Below are positions 1 through 7,883 of a stretch of DNA of 28,198 bases, piece after piece. The DNA is taken from positions 1 through 28,198 of IMG/VR virus record IMGVR_UViG_3300009139_000007. One strand, 5' to 3'. The translations under genes and the position numbers were made by a program. Every line of letters starts with the position of its first letter. The first letter of the stretch is position 1. The notes under the pieces were generated by a model. That model was not told the DNA's origin. It saw nothing but the letters and a program-made list of their open reading frames with translations, and did not search any database. The DNA comes from a virus.

Positions 1-1
1 G

Positions 2-2179
2 AAGTCGGGCGCTCCATCGGTCGAGGCTGACCCGGCGGGTCTCTCGATGGTGCTGGGTGACGCACTGCGCGATGTGGCGACCGCAGTTATCGCAGCGGCA
101 GGGACTGGGTATGCCGCGCTGGAGGTGTTGACTGTCGCCACGGGCACGGTGGTTGCTGGCAACACGGCCGCAACGATCCGGGTGGATACCGTGGGTGGAA
201 GCGGTGAGATTCTGACCTCTACGCTGACCGATGGCGGCGGCTATTCGATTGATGCCTCCTCGCCAGATACGGTCTCGGGTGGAGGGGGTTCGGGTGCTAC
301 GTTCACGCTCACGTTTGCAGCGATCCCGAATCGCATAGCCTTTGCAACAGGCGGCCAGGACAACTTCGGATTCTTCTTCCAGGGCTGGTCGAGTTTCCGG
401 CTGAACCTCGCAGACCTGCCATCCAATACGCGGGTGCTGACGGGTGTCCTGGCTGACCTCGCTCCAGAGATCATTGTCGACCTTGGCTACGGTGGAGACT
501 TCCCTGGCAAGGCGGCTGGTAACGCAGACAACGTCGGTTTTGACGTGCTGCGCTACGTGGACAACGCCGACCCGGCGCTGCTGATCGAAGGGGGCGCTAC
601 AGGTGATCGAGGCACGTTCCAGGAGATCGTCACCGAGGACGAAGACAGCAACAACGCCTGGGGTATCGCACGGATCCTGATCGCTGGATCCAAGGCGTTT
701 GAATTGCAGTTCGGGCTCCAGATCGGCTCGCTCGACTCTGATGCGTGGTTCGAGGACTCGGACTTCCAGCTCTACCTGAACGGGGACATCCCCGATGCCG
801 GCGCCGGGATCACCGCCGGCTCGATGGACATCGATTGCGTGGGCGACTCCGGATCCACCAACGTGGTCAACTTCGACAACTTCTTCATCCAGTCAGTGGG
901 CACGGTCGCCAACTGGACGATGAGTGCGGATCTCGATGAGGGTCAGTGGACCAACGGCCAGTTCGTTGACTGCGGTACGTTCGTCTTTCCCGCCCAGGAC
1001 GTCGGCCAGAAGTTCGTCAACGACGTCATCTTCGTCAACTGTGGCCAAATCACTTTCCTGTCGATGGACGCGGATGGTTGCATCTTCAACGGCACCACCG
1101 ATCCGCTGGGCGCGATCCTCTGGACCGCGAGCTCGGTCGAGGAGAACCAGGACAACTTCTCGTTCACCTCCGACGGAAGCGGGCACGCGATCGAGATCGC
1201 CCTGAACACGGCCAGCCTGACCACCTTCAACATCTCGGGCTACTCGGTGTCGGGCTACGAGACCGCCTCTGACGGCACGACCGGCAACACGGTGTTCATC
1301 GTGGACAATGCCCTGGACGGGGACGTCACGATCAACGTCACCGACGGTGAGGGCACCTTCAGCTACGAGCGTGCGGCCGGCTACACCGGCACAGTCTTAG
1401 TGATCCAGACGGTCAGCGTGACCCTGAGCGGCGTGACGGAAGGCACCCCCGTGAGTGTCATCGCCAATGAGAGCGTGGGCGGCGTCACTGACGGTGACGT
1501 GCTCGATGAGTCCTTTGCCGACGTCAACGGCCAGACCGGATTCAGCCACAACTACGAAGGCGACCTGGACGTGCTGATCAAAGCGCGCAACCAGGGTGTT
1601 GCGGTCGCGGCTATTGCGGATGACGGCGGCGTCTTCACCGACGAGACCCTGGAGGCCTCCGAGCCCACGGCCGACGACGTCAACATCTTCCCGGCCACGC
1701 CAGCCGATGACGATGCCTTCTACTTCGGCCACACCGAGAGGTTCAACCGGGTCAAGGTCGACATCACCGACGCCAACGGCGTGGGCTCCGTGGTGCAGTG
1801 GGAGTACTGGACTACCAATCCCGTGCCCAACTGGGTAACGATTAGCCTGAACAACGTCACCGGCAACATCCAATACGAGAACCTGGGCAACCTGATCATC
1901 GACTTCGGCACGATCCTTCAGATCGCGCAAAAGACCGGGCTCGCTTCAATGGCCCTCACCACGGTCAATGGCCAGGGACCGTTTTACTACGTTCGCTCAC
2001 GGCTCGCAGACTCGACCAACTCGAACCAGACTCGCGGGCGCACGATTACAATCGACGCAACACGCTATTTGGCCTTCCCTCAAGAAGGGGTCGCCGTCCG
2101 AACCATCATTTCTACAGGTCTAGCGGAGACAATCCCTTGGACTATCGATTCAATCTCAAAATTCGATCCAAGTGATTAG
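2..2179 (+). CDS. Large beta-rich virion protein, 5' end cut by window
   Basis: The frame is already open at base 2 with no stop before the first ATG at 47, so the gene probably begins outside the window. At least 710 residues are visible. I do not recognise a named family, but three regions can be described. Counting from the ATG at 47, residues about 30-90 are a Gly/Ser/Thr-rich segment of a type common in phage structural proteins. The middle (about 250-440) is a long run of short alternating beta-strand motifs rich in Asn, Asp and Gly, compatible with a beta-helix. The last 150 residues contain an Ala-Phe-Tyr-Phe-Gly-His motif followed by a WEYW...WVTIS...GPFYYVRSRL pattern that I associate with beta-sandwich modules of virion surface proteins. 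The next gene starts 12 bases downstream. A virion surface or fibre-like protein is an inference; no enzyme motif is visible. Confidence 0.8.
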   Translation, partial: KSGAPSVEADPAGLSMVLGDALRDVATAVIAAAGTGYAALEVLTVATGTVVAGNTAATIRVDTVGGSGEILTSTLTDGGGYSIDASSPDTVSGGGGSGATFTLTFAAIPNRIAFATGGQDNFGFFFQGWSSFRLNLADLPSNTRVLTGVLADLAPEIIVDLGYGGDFPGKAAGNADNVGFDVLRYVDNADPALLIEGGATGDRGTFQEIVTEDEDSNNAWGIARILIAGSKAFELQFGLQIGSLDSDAWFEDSDFQLYLNGDIPDAGAGITAGSMDIDCVGDSGSTNVVNFDNFFIQSVGTVANWTMSADLDEGQWTNGQFVDCGTFVFPAQDVGQKFVNDVIFVNCGQITFLSMDADGCIFNGTTDPLGAILWTASSVEENQDNFSFTSDGSGHAIEIALNTASLTTFNISGYSVSGYETASDGTTGNTVFIVDNALDGDVTINVTDGEGTFSYERAAGYTGTVLVIQTVSVTLSGVTEGTPVSVIANESVGGVTDGDVLDESFADVNGQTGFSHNYEGDLDVLIKARNQGVAVAAIADDGGVFTDETLEASEPTADDVNIFPATPADDDAFYFGHTERFNRVKVDITDANGVGSVVQWEYWTTNPVPNWVTISLNNVTGNIQYENLGNLIIDFGTILQIAQKTGLASMALTTVNGQGPFYYVRSRLADSTNSNQTRGRTITIDATRYLAFPQEGVAVRTIISTGLAETIPWTIDSISKFDPSD

Positions 2180-2191
2180 GAGTTACGCACA

Positions 2192-4801
2192 ATGACCACC
2201 CTCGACCTACTGGGAGGCGACTGGAAGATCTCGTTCGATGACGAGAAAGTGAACCCGCAGAGCGGCCAGGCCGGATTGCGCATGCTGGAGTACATCTCCG
2301 GGCCTGTGCGAACCACCAACGAGGTCTACTCAGACTTCGCGGCCAACTCGGACTTCTTCCAGGCGATGACCTTCAAAAACGGAATGACGCCAACGACGCC
2401 GAATGCGTACGTCATGGCGAACGACTACTTCATCTCGCGTACCTCGACGGAGTTCCTGAAGGAAGGAGCGCTGAACGCGGCCTGGTCGATGAAGACCGTC
2501 GGCGCCGACTCAGATACGGCCGGGCACGGTGTGCTCAAAGTGGCCTACTCGGGCGGCACCAACTTCAATGCCGGCGACATCGGTCGCAGGGTCACCCAGG
2601 GCGACTCGGGTGATGAAGGCACGCTGCTTGAGTTCGACCTGGATCCCGATGGCACTACCGTGGCCTGGATCCGACCGGACGATTCGACACCCAGCACGGG
2701 TGACACGTTCGACGGCACGGGCACGCTGGTCGCACTGGCGGGTACCGGCAGCACCACCAACTCCACGCCTGGCGTCTCGGGTGACACCCAGTTCTCCGCC
2801 ATCCAGGCGATTGGTGCCGTACCGACCGCGACCGAGGTCTACGTGATCCAGAACCGGGTCAAGCTGGCCGACGCCGCTACCGGCACGTTCCAATGGTGGG
2901 ACACCGATCAGGACGTCTCGCTGGGGATCATCTCGATCCTGGTGATGGTGCAGGACTCCGGTTCGCTGATCGCGGATGCTGACCTTGAGGTGTTCGCGCG
3001 GCGCTACACGGCGTTGTACGACAACTTCCAGTTGAACGTCGCCGCAGGGGGTTTCCAAGCCCTGCCGTTGGCCTCAAGCCCGGACCTGAACAACACGACA
3101 GGCTACCGGACCACAGGCACCCTGACGGGCGTCACGGGCACCTTCAATGTCGGTAATGGCATCTATGTCGGCGGCACCTGGGACACGGCCACGGTCAAGG
3201 GAGTGATCACCGAGACCAACGGCAACACCGACCTTGAGTACTACCTGGTTGGGGATCTGACCGACTTCTCGAACACCCAGGCGATCCAGGAGTACGACTT
3301 CGTCCTGGCCGCCGACGGTGACGCGGATGCCACGACCGGCACCGTCGCGGATAACCTGACCGGGCCGACAGACGGAGCTAGCGGAGAGGGCGCGACAGTC
3401 ACCCTCGCCCTGGGCCCGGTCACCAACGTCGATTTCGACGGGGATGGCGCGTTCGAGAACTACTCGATCACGGTCGATGCCCAGTCCGACGTGGGATTCG
3501 GCAAGGTCTACGAGCGCTTCAAGTACGTCACGCGCAGGGGTGCGGATGCGGCGGATCTATTCGGCGCGGGCACCAACGTACCTGGCGAGACGTTTCGTGG
3601 CCTGGAGGGCACCTTCGAGTACGACGCCAATACCGGCGCCATGGTCGACGGCGACGATGTGAGCATCACCGCCCGATCCGGGTTCTCGGCGCGAATGGTC
3701 GCGCAGTTGGACACACCAGCCGATTCGGTGGACACCCACATCACCTTGATGGACATCCAGACGTCGCTGACTTCCAGCCAGCCGGCCAATGATGACCTGA
3801 TCTCTGGTGAGGGTGGTGACGGCGTTGAGGACATTACCGTCCATGGCGCTGGCACCCTGGGGATCCAGCGCTTCACGGTCTCCAAGCAGTCGCCTCTGGG
3901 CACTTCAACAGGTACGGCGGTGTTCCTGACTCGGGGGGTGATCATCATCAATCCCGCGTCGGCCGACACCCAGGCCTACACGGCAACGCCGAATAACTCG
4001 GCCACGCCGCTCAACCCACCCAACACGATCAGCATCGGCTTCTCGAACACACGAGCAGGCGATAGGCTGATGATCGCCAGGGACGATGGCACGGCCGGCG
4101 TGATCGACCGTGACAAGTACGGTGGCATCGAGGCGCCTGGTGGCGCGTTCAACTCCCAGGACGACGTGATCATCCGGGTGGCGGGCACGATCGACTCGGA
4201 AGTGGTCCTGGCCAGCGTAGTACGGATCGTGGAAACCACACTCCTGGAGGAGCATCGCTACTACTACGATTCGGTCACCAAGGTCTCCAACGGTGAGTTC
4301 TCACTGACGGTACCGACGTCTGCGACGGGGACGGCGACATCGAGCTCGTCCACTCAGTTGATCGACACGGGGCAGTCGTTTGACGGCGCCACGCCGGTCG
4401 AGGTCGGGATGATGATCCGCAACACCTTCGGCGGTAAGACCACTCACGTCTGGGAGGTCACCGAGGTGGTGGACAGCGAGACGCTGAACGTCCGGGCGCT
4501 GTACGGCGGTGCTGACGACTGGGATTCGGGTGACACCTACATCATCAACGCGCTGATCCAGACCTACGCGACTGGCGACAACCTGTTCGACCTGATCCTC
4601 GACGTTGAGGAAGACATCGGGACCGACGGTTCGCCGGGAGTGGAGGGCAACACCTTGATCAAGATCACGTCTTCGCCCTGGGACGTCGCCGCAACCGCCC
4701 GACAGGGCAAGGTGATCCTGCCGTTCGAGATCAACCAGGCGGTCGGTGACAACTCGGTGACGATCACCGTGGTTCGTCAGGACGACACCATCGCAACGTA
4801 G
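2192..4801 (+). CDS. Large structural protein of unknown function (869 aa)
   Basis: A clear Shine-Dalgarno AGGAG overlaps the stop of the previous gene and lies nine bases before this ATG, which supports the start. The protein is acidic, almost free of Cys, and rich in Thr, Gly, Asp and Val throughout, as expected for an extended beta-structured virion protein. The N-terminus (MTTLDLLGGDWKISF) and the VFARRYTALYDNF segment near residue 270 resemble, from memory, a large uncharacterised family encoded close to terminase in environmental phages. Residues about 395-420 contain a DFDGDGAFENY run, similar to an Asp-rich calcium-binding loop; metal binding is untested. No transmembrane segment or signal peptide is seen. 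The position between another large beta-rich gene and the terminase block suggests a minor virion component. Confidence 0.85.
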   Translation: MTTLDLLGGDWKISFDDEKVNPQSGQAGLRMLEYISGPVRTTNEVYSDFAANSDFFQAMTFKNGMTPTTPNAYVMANDYFISRTSTEFLKEGALNAAWSMKTVGADSDTAGHGVLKVAYSGGTNFNAGDIGRRVTQGDSGDEGTLLEFDLDPDGTTVAWIRPDDSTPSTGDTFDGTGTLVALAGTGSTTNSTPGVSGDTQFSAIQAIGAVPTATEVYVIQNRVKLADAATGTFQWWDTDQDVSLGIISILVMVQDSGSLIADADLEVFARRYTALYDNFQLNVAAGGFQALPLASSPDLNNTTGYRTTGTLTGVTGTFNVGNGIYVGGTWDTATVKGVITETNGNTDLEYYLVGDLTDFSNTQAIQEYDFVLAADGDADATTGTVADNLTGPTDGASGEGATVTLALGPVTNVDFDGDGAFENYSITVDAQSDVGFGKVYERFKYVTRRGADAADLFGAGTNVPGETFRGLEGTFEYDANTGAMVDGDDVSITARSGFSARMVAQLDTPADSVDTHITLMDIQTSLTSSQPANDDLISGEGGDGVEDITVHGAGTLGIQRFTVSKQSPLGTSTGTAVFLTRGVIIINPASADTQAYTATPNNSATPLNPPNTISIGFSNTRAGDRLMIARDDGTAGVIDRDKYGGIEAPGGAFNSQDDVIIRVAGTIDSEVVLASVVRIVETTLLEEHRYYYDSVTKVSNGEFSLTVPTSATGTATSSSSTQLIDTGQSFDGATPVEVGMMIRNTFGGKTTHVWEVTEVVDSETLNVRALYGGADDWDSGDTYIINALIQTYATGDNLFDLILDVEEDIGTDGSPGVEGNTLIKITSSPWDVAATARQGKVILPFEINQAVGDNSVTITVVRQDDTIAT

Positions 4802-4808
4802 GAGGTGA
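4800..4808 (+). promoter_or_regulatory. Ribosome binding site overlapping the previous stop
   Basis: AGGAGGTGA is a full-length match to the anti-Shine-Dalgarno sequence. It overlaps the TAG stop of the 869-residue gene and sits four bases (from AGGAGG) before the ATG at 4810. It fixes the start of the downstream gene. Confidence 0.85.
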
Positions 4809-4809
4809 C

Positions 4810-5400
4810 ATGAGCAAGGAAAACAAAGGGATTCGTGGTCCTGCGTCCATGCGGTTCCGGGGTCGAAAGATCTCGGAGCTGCCGCTTGGCCAGGCCAACG
4901 ACATCGCTGAAGGGGTTCAGGCGTTCATCCAGCAGGAACGGATCAACAGGGTCAACGCCATCACGGCGCGTTATCCGCGCGCCACCAAGGAACAGTACGA
5001 CAGTCTGATCCGGGCCTGCGAGGCCAACATCGAGGGGTTCAAACGCCACCGCTTCGAGACCCTGAAGAAGATGGACGAGTACCAGACGCTGATGCGCAAC
5101 AACACCGGCAAGACCATGGTGGATCTGGAACCGGCGATCGATGCGGTGGCGCTCAATTCCGATCTCACGCTGGAGGAGAAGATGGCCGCCATCCATGAGA
5201 TCAAGGAGGAGCTCGCGCCGTTTGACGGCCAGGGTCTGTGGAAGCAGATCAAGCAGTTCCGGATGGACGTGGAGCGCTACGACGAGACCATCGATCAGGA
5301 GCGAAACTCGATCCACGATTTGAGGGAAGGCCTGCTGCTGATCGCAGAGCGGGACCGTCGTATCAGCCAGGCCATGAGCGAGCCGATCCCGGTCGAATAG
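4810..5400 (+). CDS. Helical coiled-coil protein with internal duplication (196 aa)
   Basis: The start is fixed by an ideal ribosome binding site. Unlike its beta-rich neighbours, the protein is predicted by eye to be almost all helix, with many Glu, Lys, Arg and Gln and few Gly. After a basic N-terminus (residues 1-20), residues about 43-97 and 123-182 align without gaps over their first part: Arg/Lys-Ile/Met at the start, Ile at a fixed distance, then a Pro-containing turn, then Ile, Ile/Val-Glu and Phe/Tyr at matching positions. This suggests two copies of a helical hairpin. I recognise the N-terminal stretch (IRGPASMRFRG, LPLGQANDIAEG) as a conserved phage hypothetical type with no known function. 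It lies two ORFs upstream of the large terminase, where a small terminase subunit is often found. That role is possible, but no DNA-binding helix-turn-helix is evident. Confidence 0.85.
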   Translation: MSKENKGIRGPASMRFRGRKISELPLGQANDIAEGVQAFIQQERINRVNAITARYPRATKEQYDSLIRACEANIEGFKRHRFETLKKMDEYQTLMRNNTGKTMVDLEPAIDAVALNSDLTLEEKMAAIHEIKEELAPFDGQGLWKQIKQFRMDVERYDETIDQERNSIHDLREGLLLIAERDRRISQAMSEPIPVE

Positions 5401-5401
5401 C

Positions 5402-6145
5402 ATGACGAGCCGCACCGACATCCTCCAGGAATTCCAGACGGATCCGCGCATCCAGACGGTGGAGGCGCCGTCGGTGTCGTACCTGGTGCAGGACATCGTC
5501 GACACCTCGCGCGTCATCGAGGAGCAGTTCGACGCCACGACCTTCGGTCGCCTGGTGGACGCGGGCGGCAAGGAGGATCTGGGCGGCGGCCTGGAGGTAG
5601 CGATTACCGCGACCTTCCAGAACAACCTGGTGGAGTTCGAGGCGCGGCGCACGCCGGCTGAAACCGGCACGATCACGACCCAGGGCCTGACCGATGCTCG
5701 CGGCTTCGTCCAGTTGATCGATTCGGCGGCGGATTTCGTCGCGGCTGGGGTGGCGCCGGGTTCGTTCGTCATCAACTTCAGCGACGGGTCGATCACCGAC
5801 GTGCGCCGGGTCATCGGCACCGATCAGTTGGAGTGCAAGGCGCTGGTCAACGGATCCGGAAATACCTTCGAGGTGGGTGACGTCTACGAGGTCTTCAACA
5901 TCATCCAATGTACGGTGGATGGTGGGAACCTGGTGGCGGTCGATGAGTTTGGCGCCTCGATCAGCCCGATCCTGCCCAGCGCGTTCACCCAGGTGGTGCT
6001 TGCGCGCGCCGCCGCCGGCACGAGCGCGACCGACGTTGCGGGTGCGGTCTGGGATGCGCAGCGCAGTGACCACGTGGAGTCGGGTTCGTTTGGTGAGTGG
6101 GTCGGCCGGAAGCTGCTGACCTTTGCACAGTTCTTGCTGGGGTGA
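5402..6145 (+). CDS. Virion-associated protein, unknown function (247 aa)
   Basis: The ATG is one base after the previous stop, so translation is probably coupled. Residues 1-40 look helical; about 45-200 look beta-rich. The C-terminal 40 residues carry a motif of the form DVAGAVWDA...DHVESGSFGEW followed by a short hydrophobic helix (LLTFAQFLLG). From memory, this short C-terminal motif recurs at the ends of phage structural and tail proteins, where it appears as a separable tag-like module. The rest is not recognised. The gene ends inside a GTGA overlap with a very small ORF that leads into the terminase gene. Confidence 0.8.
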   Translation: MTSRTDILQEFQTDPRIQTVEAPSVSYLVQDIVDTSRVIEEQFDATTFGRLVDAGGKEDLGGGLEVAITATFQNNLVEFEARRTPAETGTITTQGLTDARGFVQLIDSAADFVAAGVAPGSFVINFSDGSITDVRRVIGTDQLECKALVNGSGNTFEVGDVYEVFNIIQCTVDGGNLVAVDEFGASISPILPSAFTQVVLARAAAGTSATDVAGAVWDAQRSDHVESGSFGEWVGRKLLTFAQFLLG

Positions 6146-6246
6146 AGGGTGAACGAAATGAATGGCCAGGGATCCTTGTTCTTCTCGGCGTGGTGTTGCT
6201 GGTGATGTACGCGATCCCTGATCTCGTGGCTTGGATCTCTCAATGA
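6142..6246 (+). CDS. Very small single-span membrane protein (34 aa)
   Basis: A GTG start at 6142 overlaps the preceding stop as GTGA, and the ORF's own TGA overlaps the terminase ATG as ATGA. Two such junctions make translation of this 34-codon frame plausible. The peptide has a charged N-terminus (KGERNE) followed by about 20 hydrophobic residues (WPGILVLLGVVLLVMYAI), enough for one membrane span, and a short C-terminus ending WISQ. Small single-span proteins in phages include holins, antiholins and spanin-like or regulatory peptides, but nothing here decides between them, and no lysis enzyme lies nearby. It could instead exist mainly to couple translation of terminase to the upstream gene. 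The ribosome binding site is weak, so expression would depend on coupling. Confidence 0.5.
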   Translation: MKGERNEWPGILVLLGVVLLVMYAIPDLVAWISQ

Positions 6247-7880
6247 GTGACCTGGCCCAGGCTGTCGAATACGACCGGACCTACACGCTGGTCGCGGCCG
6301 AGAACATGCGCCGCGAGATGCGTCGGTTCGTCAAGGGCGCCTGGCCGATCGTCGAGCCCGGAGCTCCGTTCGTCAACGGCAAGCACATCGACGCGATCTG
6401 CGATCACCTGACGTTTGTGTCCCTGGGCGACATCGACGACCTGATCATCAACGTACCGCCACGGCACTCGAAGTCGACTATCTGCGCGGTCATGTGGCCG
6501 GCCTGGGAGTGGACCTGGCAGCCGCACATCCAGTGGCTGTTCGCGACCTACGCCCTGGACCTGACCCTGCGCGACTCGGTCAAGTGCCGCCGCCTGATCC
6601 AATCACCCTGGTACCAGGAGCGATGGGGCCACGTGTATCACCTCTCGGGTGACCTGAACCAGAAGAAACGATTCGACAACACCTCCAACGGATACCGGCT
6701 CGCGACCGCCGTGAAGGGTACGGCGACCGGAGAAGGGGGCGACAGGATCGTGGTCGACGATGCCCATAACATGAACGAGATCGAATCCGATCTGATCCGT
6801 GGATCGGTGATCAACTGGTGGCGGAACACCATGTCCACCCGGGCCAACAACCCCAAAAAGGCCGGCCGGGTCATCATTGCCCAGCGCGGTCACCACGTGG
6901 ATCTGCCCGGGCACTGCCTGGCCACCGGGGGCTGGGTTCACCTGAACATGCCGGGCTACTACCGCACCAAAACCAAGTGCCAGACCCATGCGCTGAAAAC
7001 CGGCCCGGCACGCGACCTGGAGCTCCAGCCGCCGGCCAACATCGCGCGCTTCACCCAGCCGCTCGAAGAAGATGAGCTGATCTGGGAGGACTGGCGGGAG
7101 CGCGAGAATCAACTGCTGACGCCGGCTCGATTCGGACCCAAGGAGATGAAGCGTCTCCAGCAGGAACTGACCGAGCGTGGCTTCGAGTCGCAGATCCAGC
7201 AGAACCCCTCCGCCGAGGGCGGCAACATCTTGAAGTCAAAGCACTGGCGCAAGTGGGAGGACGCCGGCAACATGCCGTCCTGCGAGATGGTGGTCCAGGT
7301 CTACGACACCGCGTTCGAGGAGGACGAGGAAGCCGATTACAGCGCCCGGACCACCTGGGGTATCTTCGAGTGGGTCGAAGGTGTCGAGTCCATCAAGGAC
7401 ATGCCCTGGCACCTGCGCTACAACAACCAGCCGCGCCTGTGCGCGATCATGCTGGAACGGATGGAAGAACGACTGTCGTTCCCTGACCTCCGCGAGGAGG
7501 CCAGGAAATCGTACGAAGAATGGAAGCCAGACCGGATCCTGATTGAGAAGAAAGCATCCGGACATTCCCTGGCCCAGGAGCTGCGTCGGGCGGATCTGCC
7601 CGTGACGCGGATCAAAGTCACCGATTCCAAGCACGCGCGCGCGCACGCCGCTGCCCTGGTGCTGGAGCGGGGATGTATCTGGTACGTGGATCGTCAGTGG
7701 TCACGTGATGTGATCCGCCAGTGCGGGGAGTTCCCCAGCGGCGAACACGATGATGTATTCGACACGGTGGTCATGGCCCTGCTGTGGCTGCGCCGACGCT
7801 GGGAGACTGAGTTCACCGATGAGGAAGATCCCAACGAGCTGAACCTCATGCCCAAGCGAACGAAACCAATTTACGGGTGA
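6243..7880 (+). CDS. Terminase large subunit (TerL)
   Basis: This is the DNA-packaging motor: an ATPase that drives DNA through the portal, joined to a nuclease that cuts the concatemer. I chose the ATG at 6243 (545 residues) because it forms an ATGA overlap with the upstream small ORF; a TTG four codons earlier is in frame but less likely. The ATPase domain has a Walker A-type motif VPPRHSKST at residues 71-79, a Walker B motif IVVDDAHN at 169-176 and a coupling-type motif IIAQR near 211. The segment SQIQQNP...GGNIL (about 316-330) is a linker signature of the phage terminase group typified by psiM2 ORF9. The RNase H-like nuclease follows, with likely catalytic acids Asp355, Glu435 and the Asp cluster 503-507 (EHDDVFD). 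All expected motifs are present, so it looks functional. Confidence 0.95.
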   Translation: MSDLAQAVEYDRTYTLVAAENMRREMRRFVKGAWPIVEPGAPFVNGKHIDAICDHLTFVSLGDIDDLIINVPPRHSKSTICAVMWPAWEWTWQPHIQWLFATYALDLTLRDSVKCRRLIQSPWYQERWGHVYHLSGDLNQKKRFDNTSNGYRLATAVKGTATGEGGDRIVVDDAHNMNEIESDLIRGSVINWWRNTMSTRANNPKKAGRVIIAQRGHHVDLPGHCLATGGWVHLNMPGYYRTKTKCQTHALKTGPARDLELQPPANIARFTQPLEEDELIWEDWRERENQLLTPARFGPKEMKRLQQELTERGFESQIQQNPSAEGGNILKSKHWRKWEDAGNMPSCEMVVQVYDTAFEEDEEADYSARTTWGIFEWVEGVESIKDMPWHLRYNNQPRLCAIMLERMEERLSFPDLREEARKSYEEWKPDRILIEKKASGHSLAQELRRADLPVTRIKVTDSKHARAHAAALVLERGCIWYVDRQWSRDVIRQCGEFPSGEHDDVFDTVVMALLWLRRRWETEFTDEEDPNELNLMPKRTKPIYG

Positions 7881-7883
7881 TAT

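Noticed and set aside
4777-5820. 347-codon open frame on the minus strand
   Set aside because: It covers two well-supported sense genes with proper ribosome binding sites or coupled starts; no recognisable domain is present.
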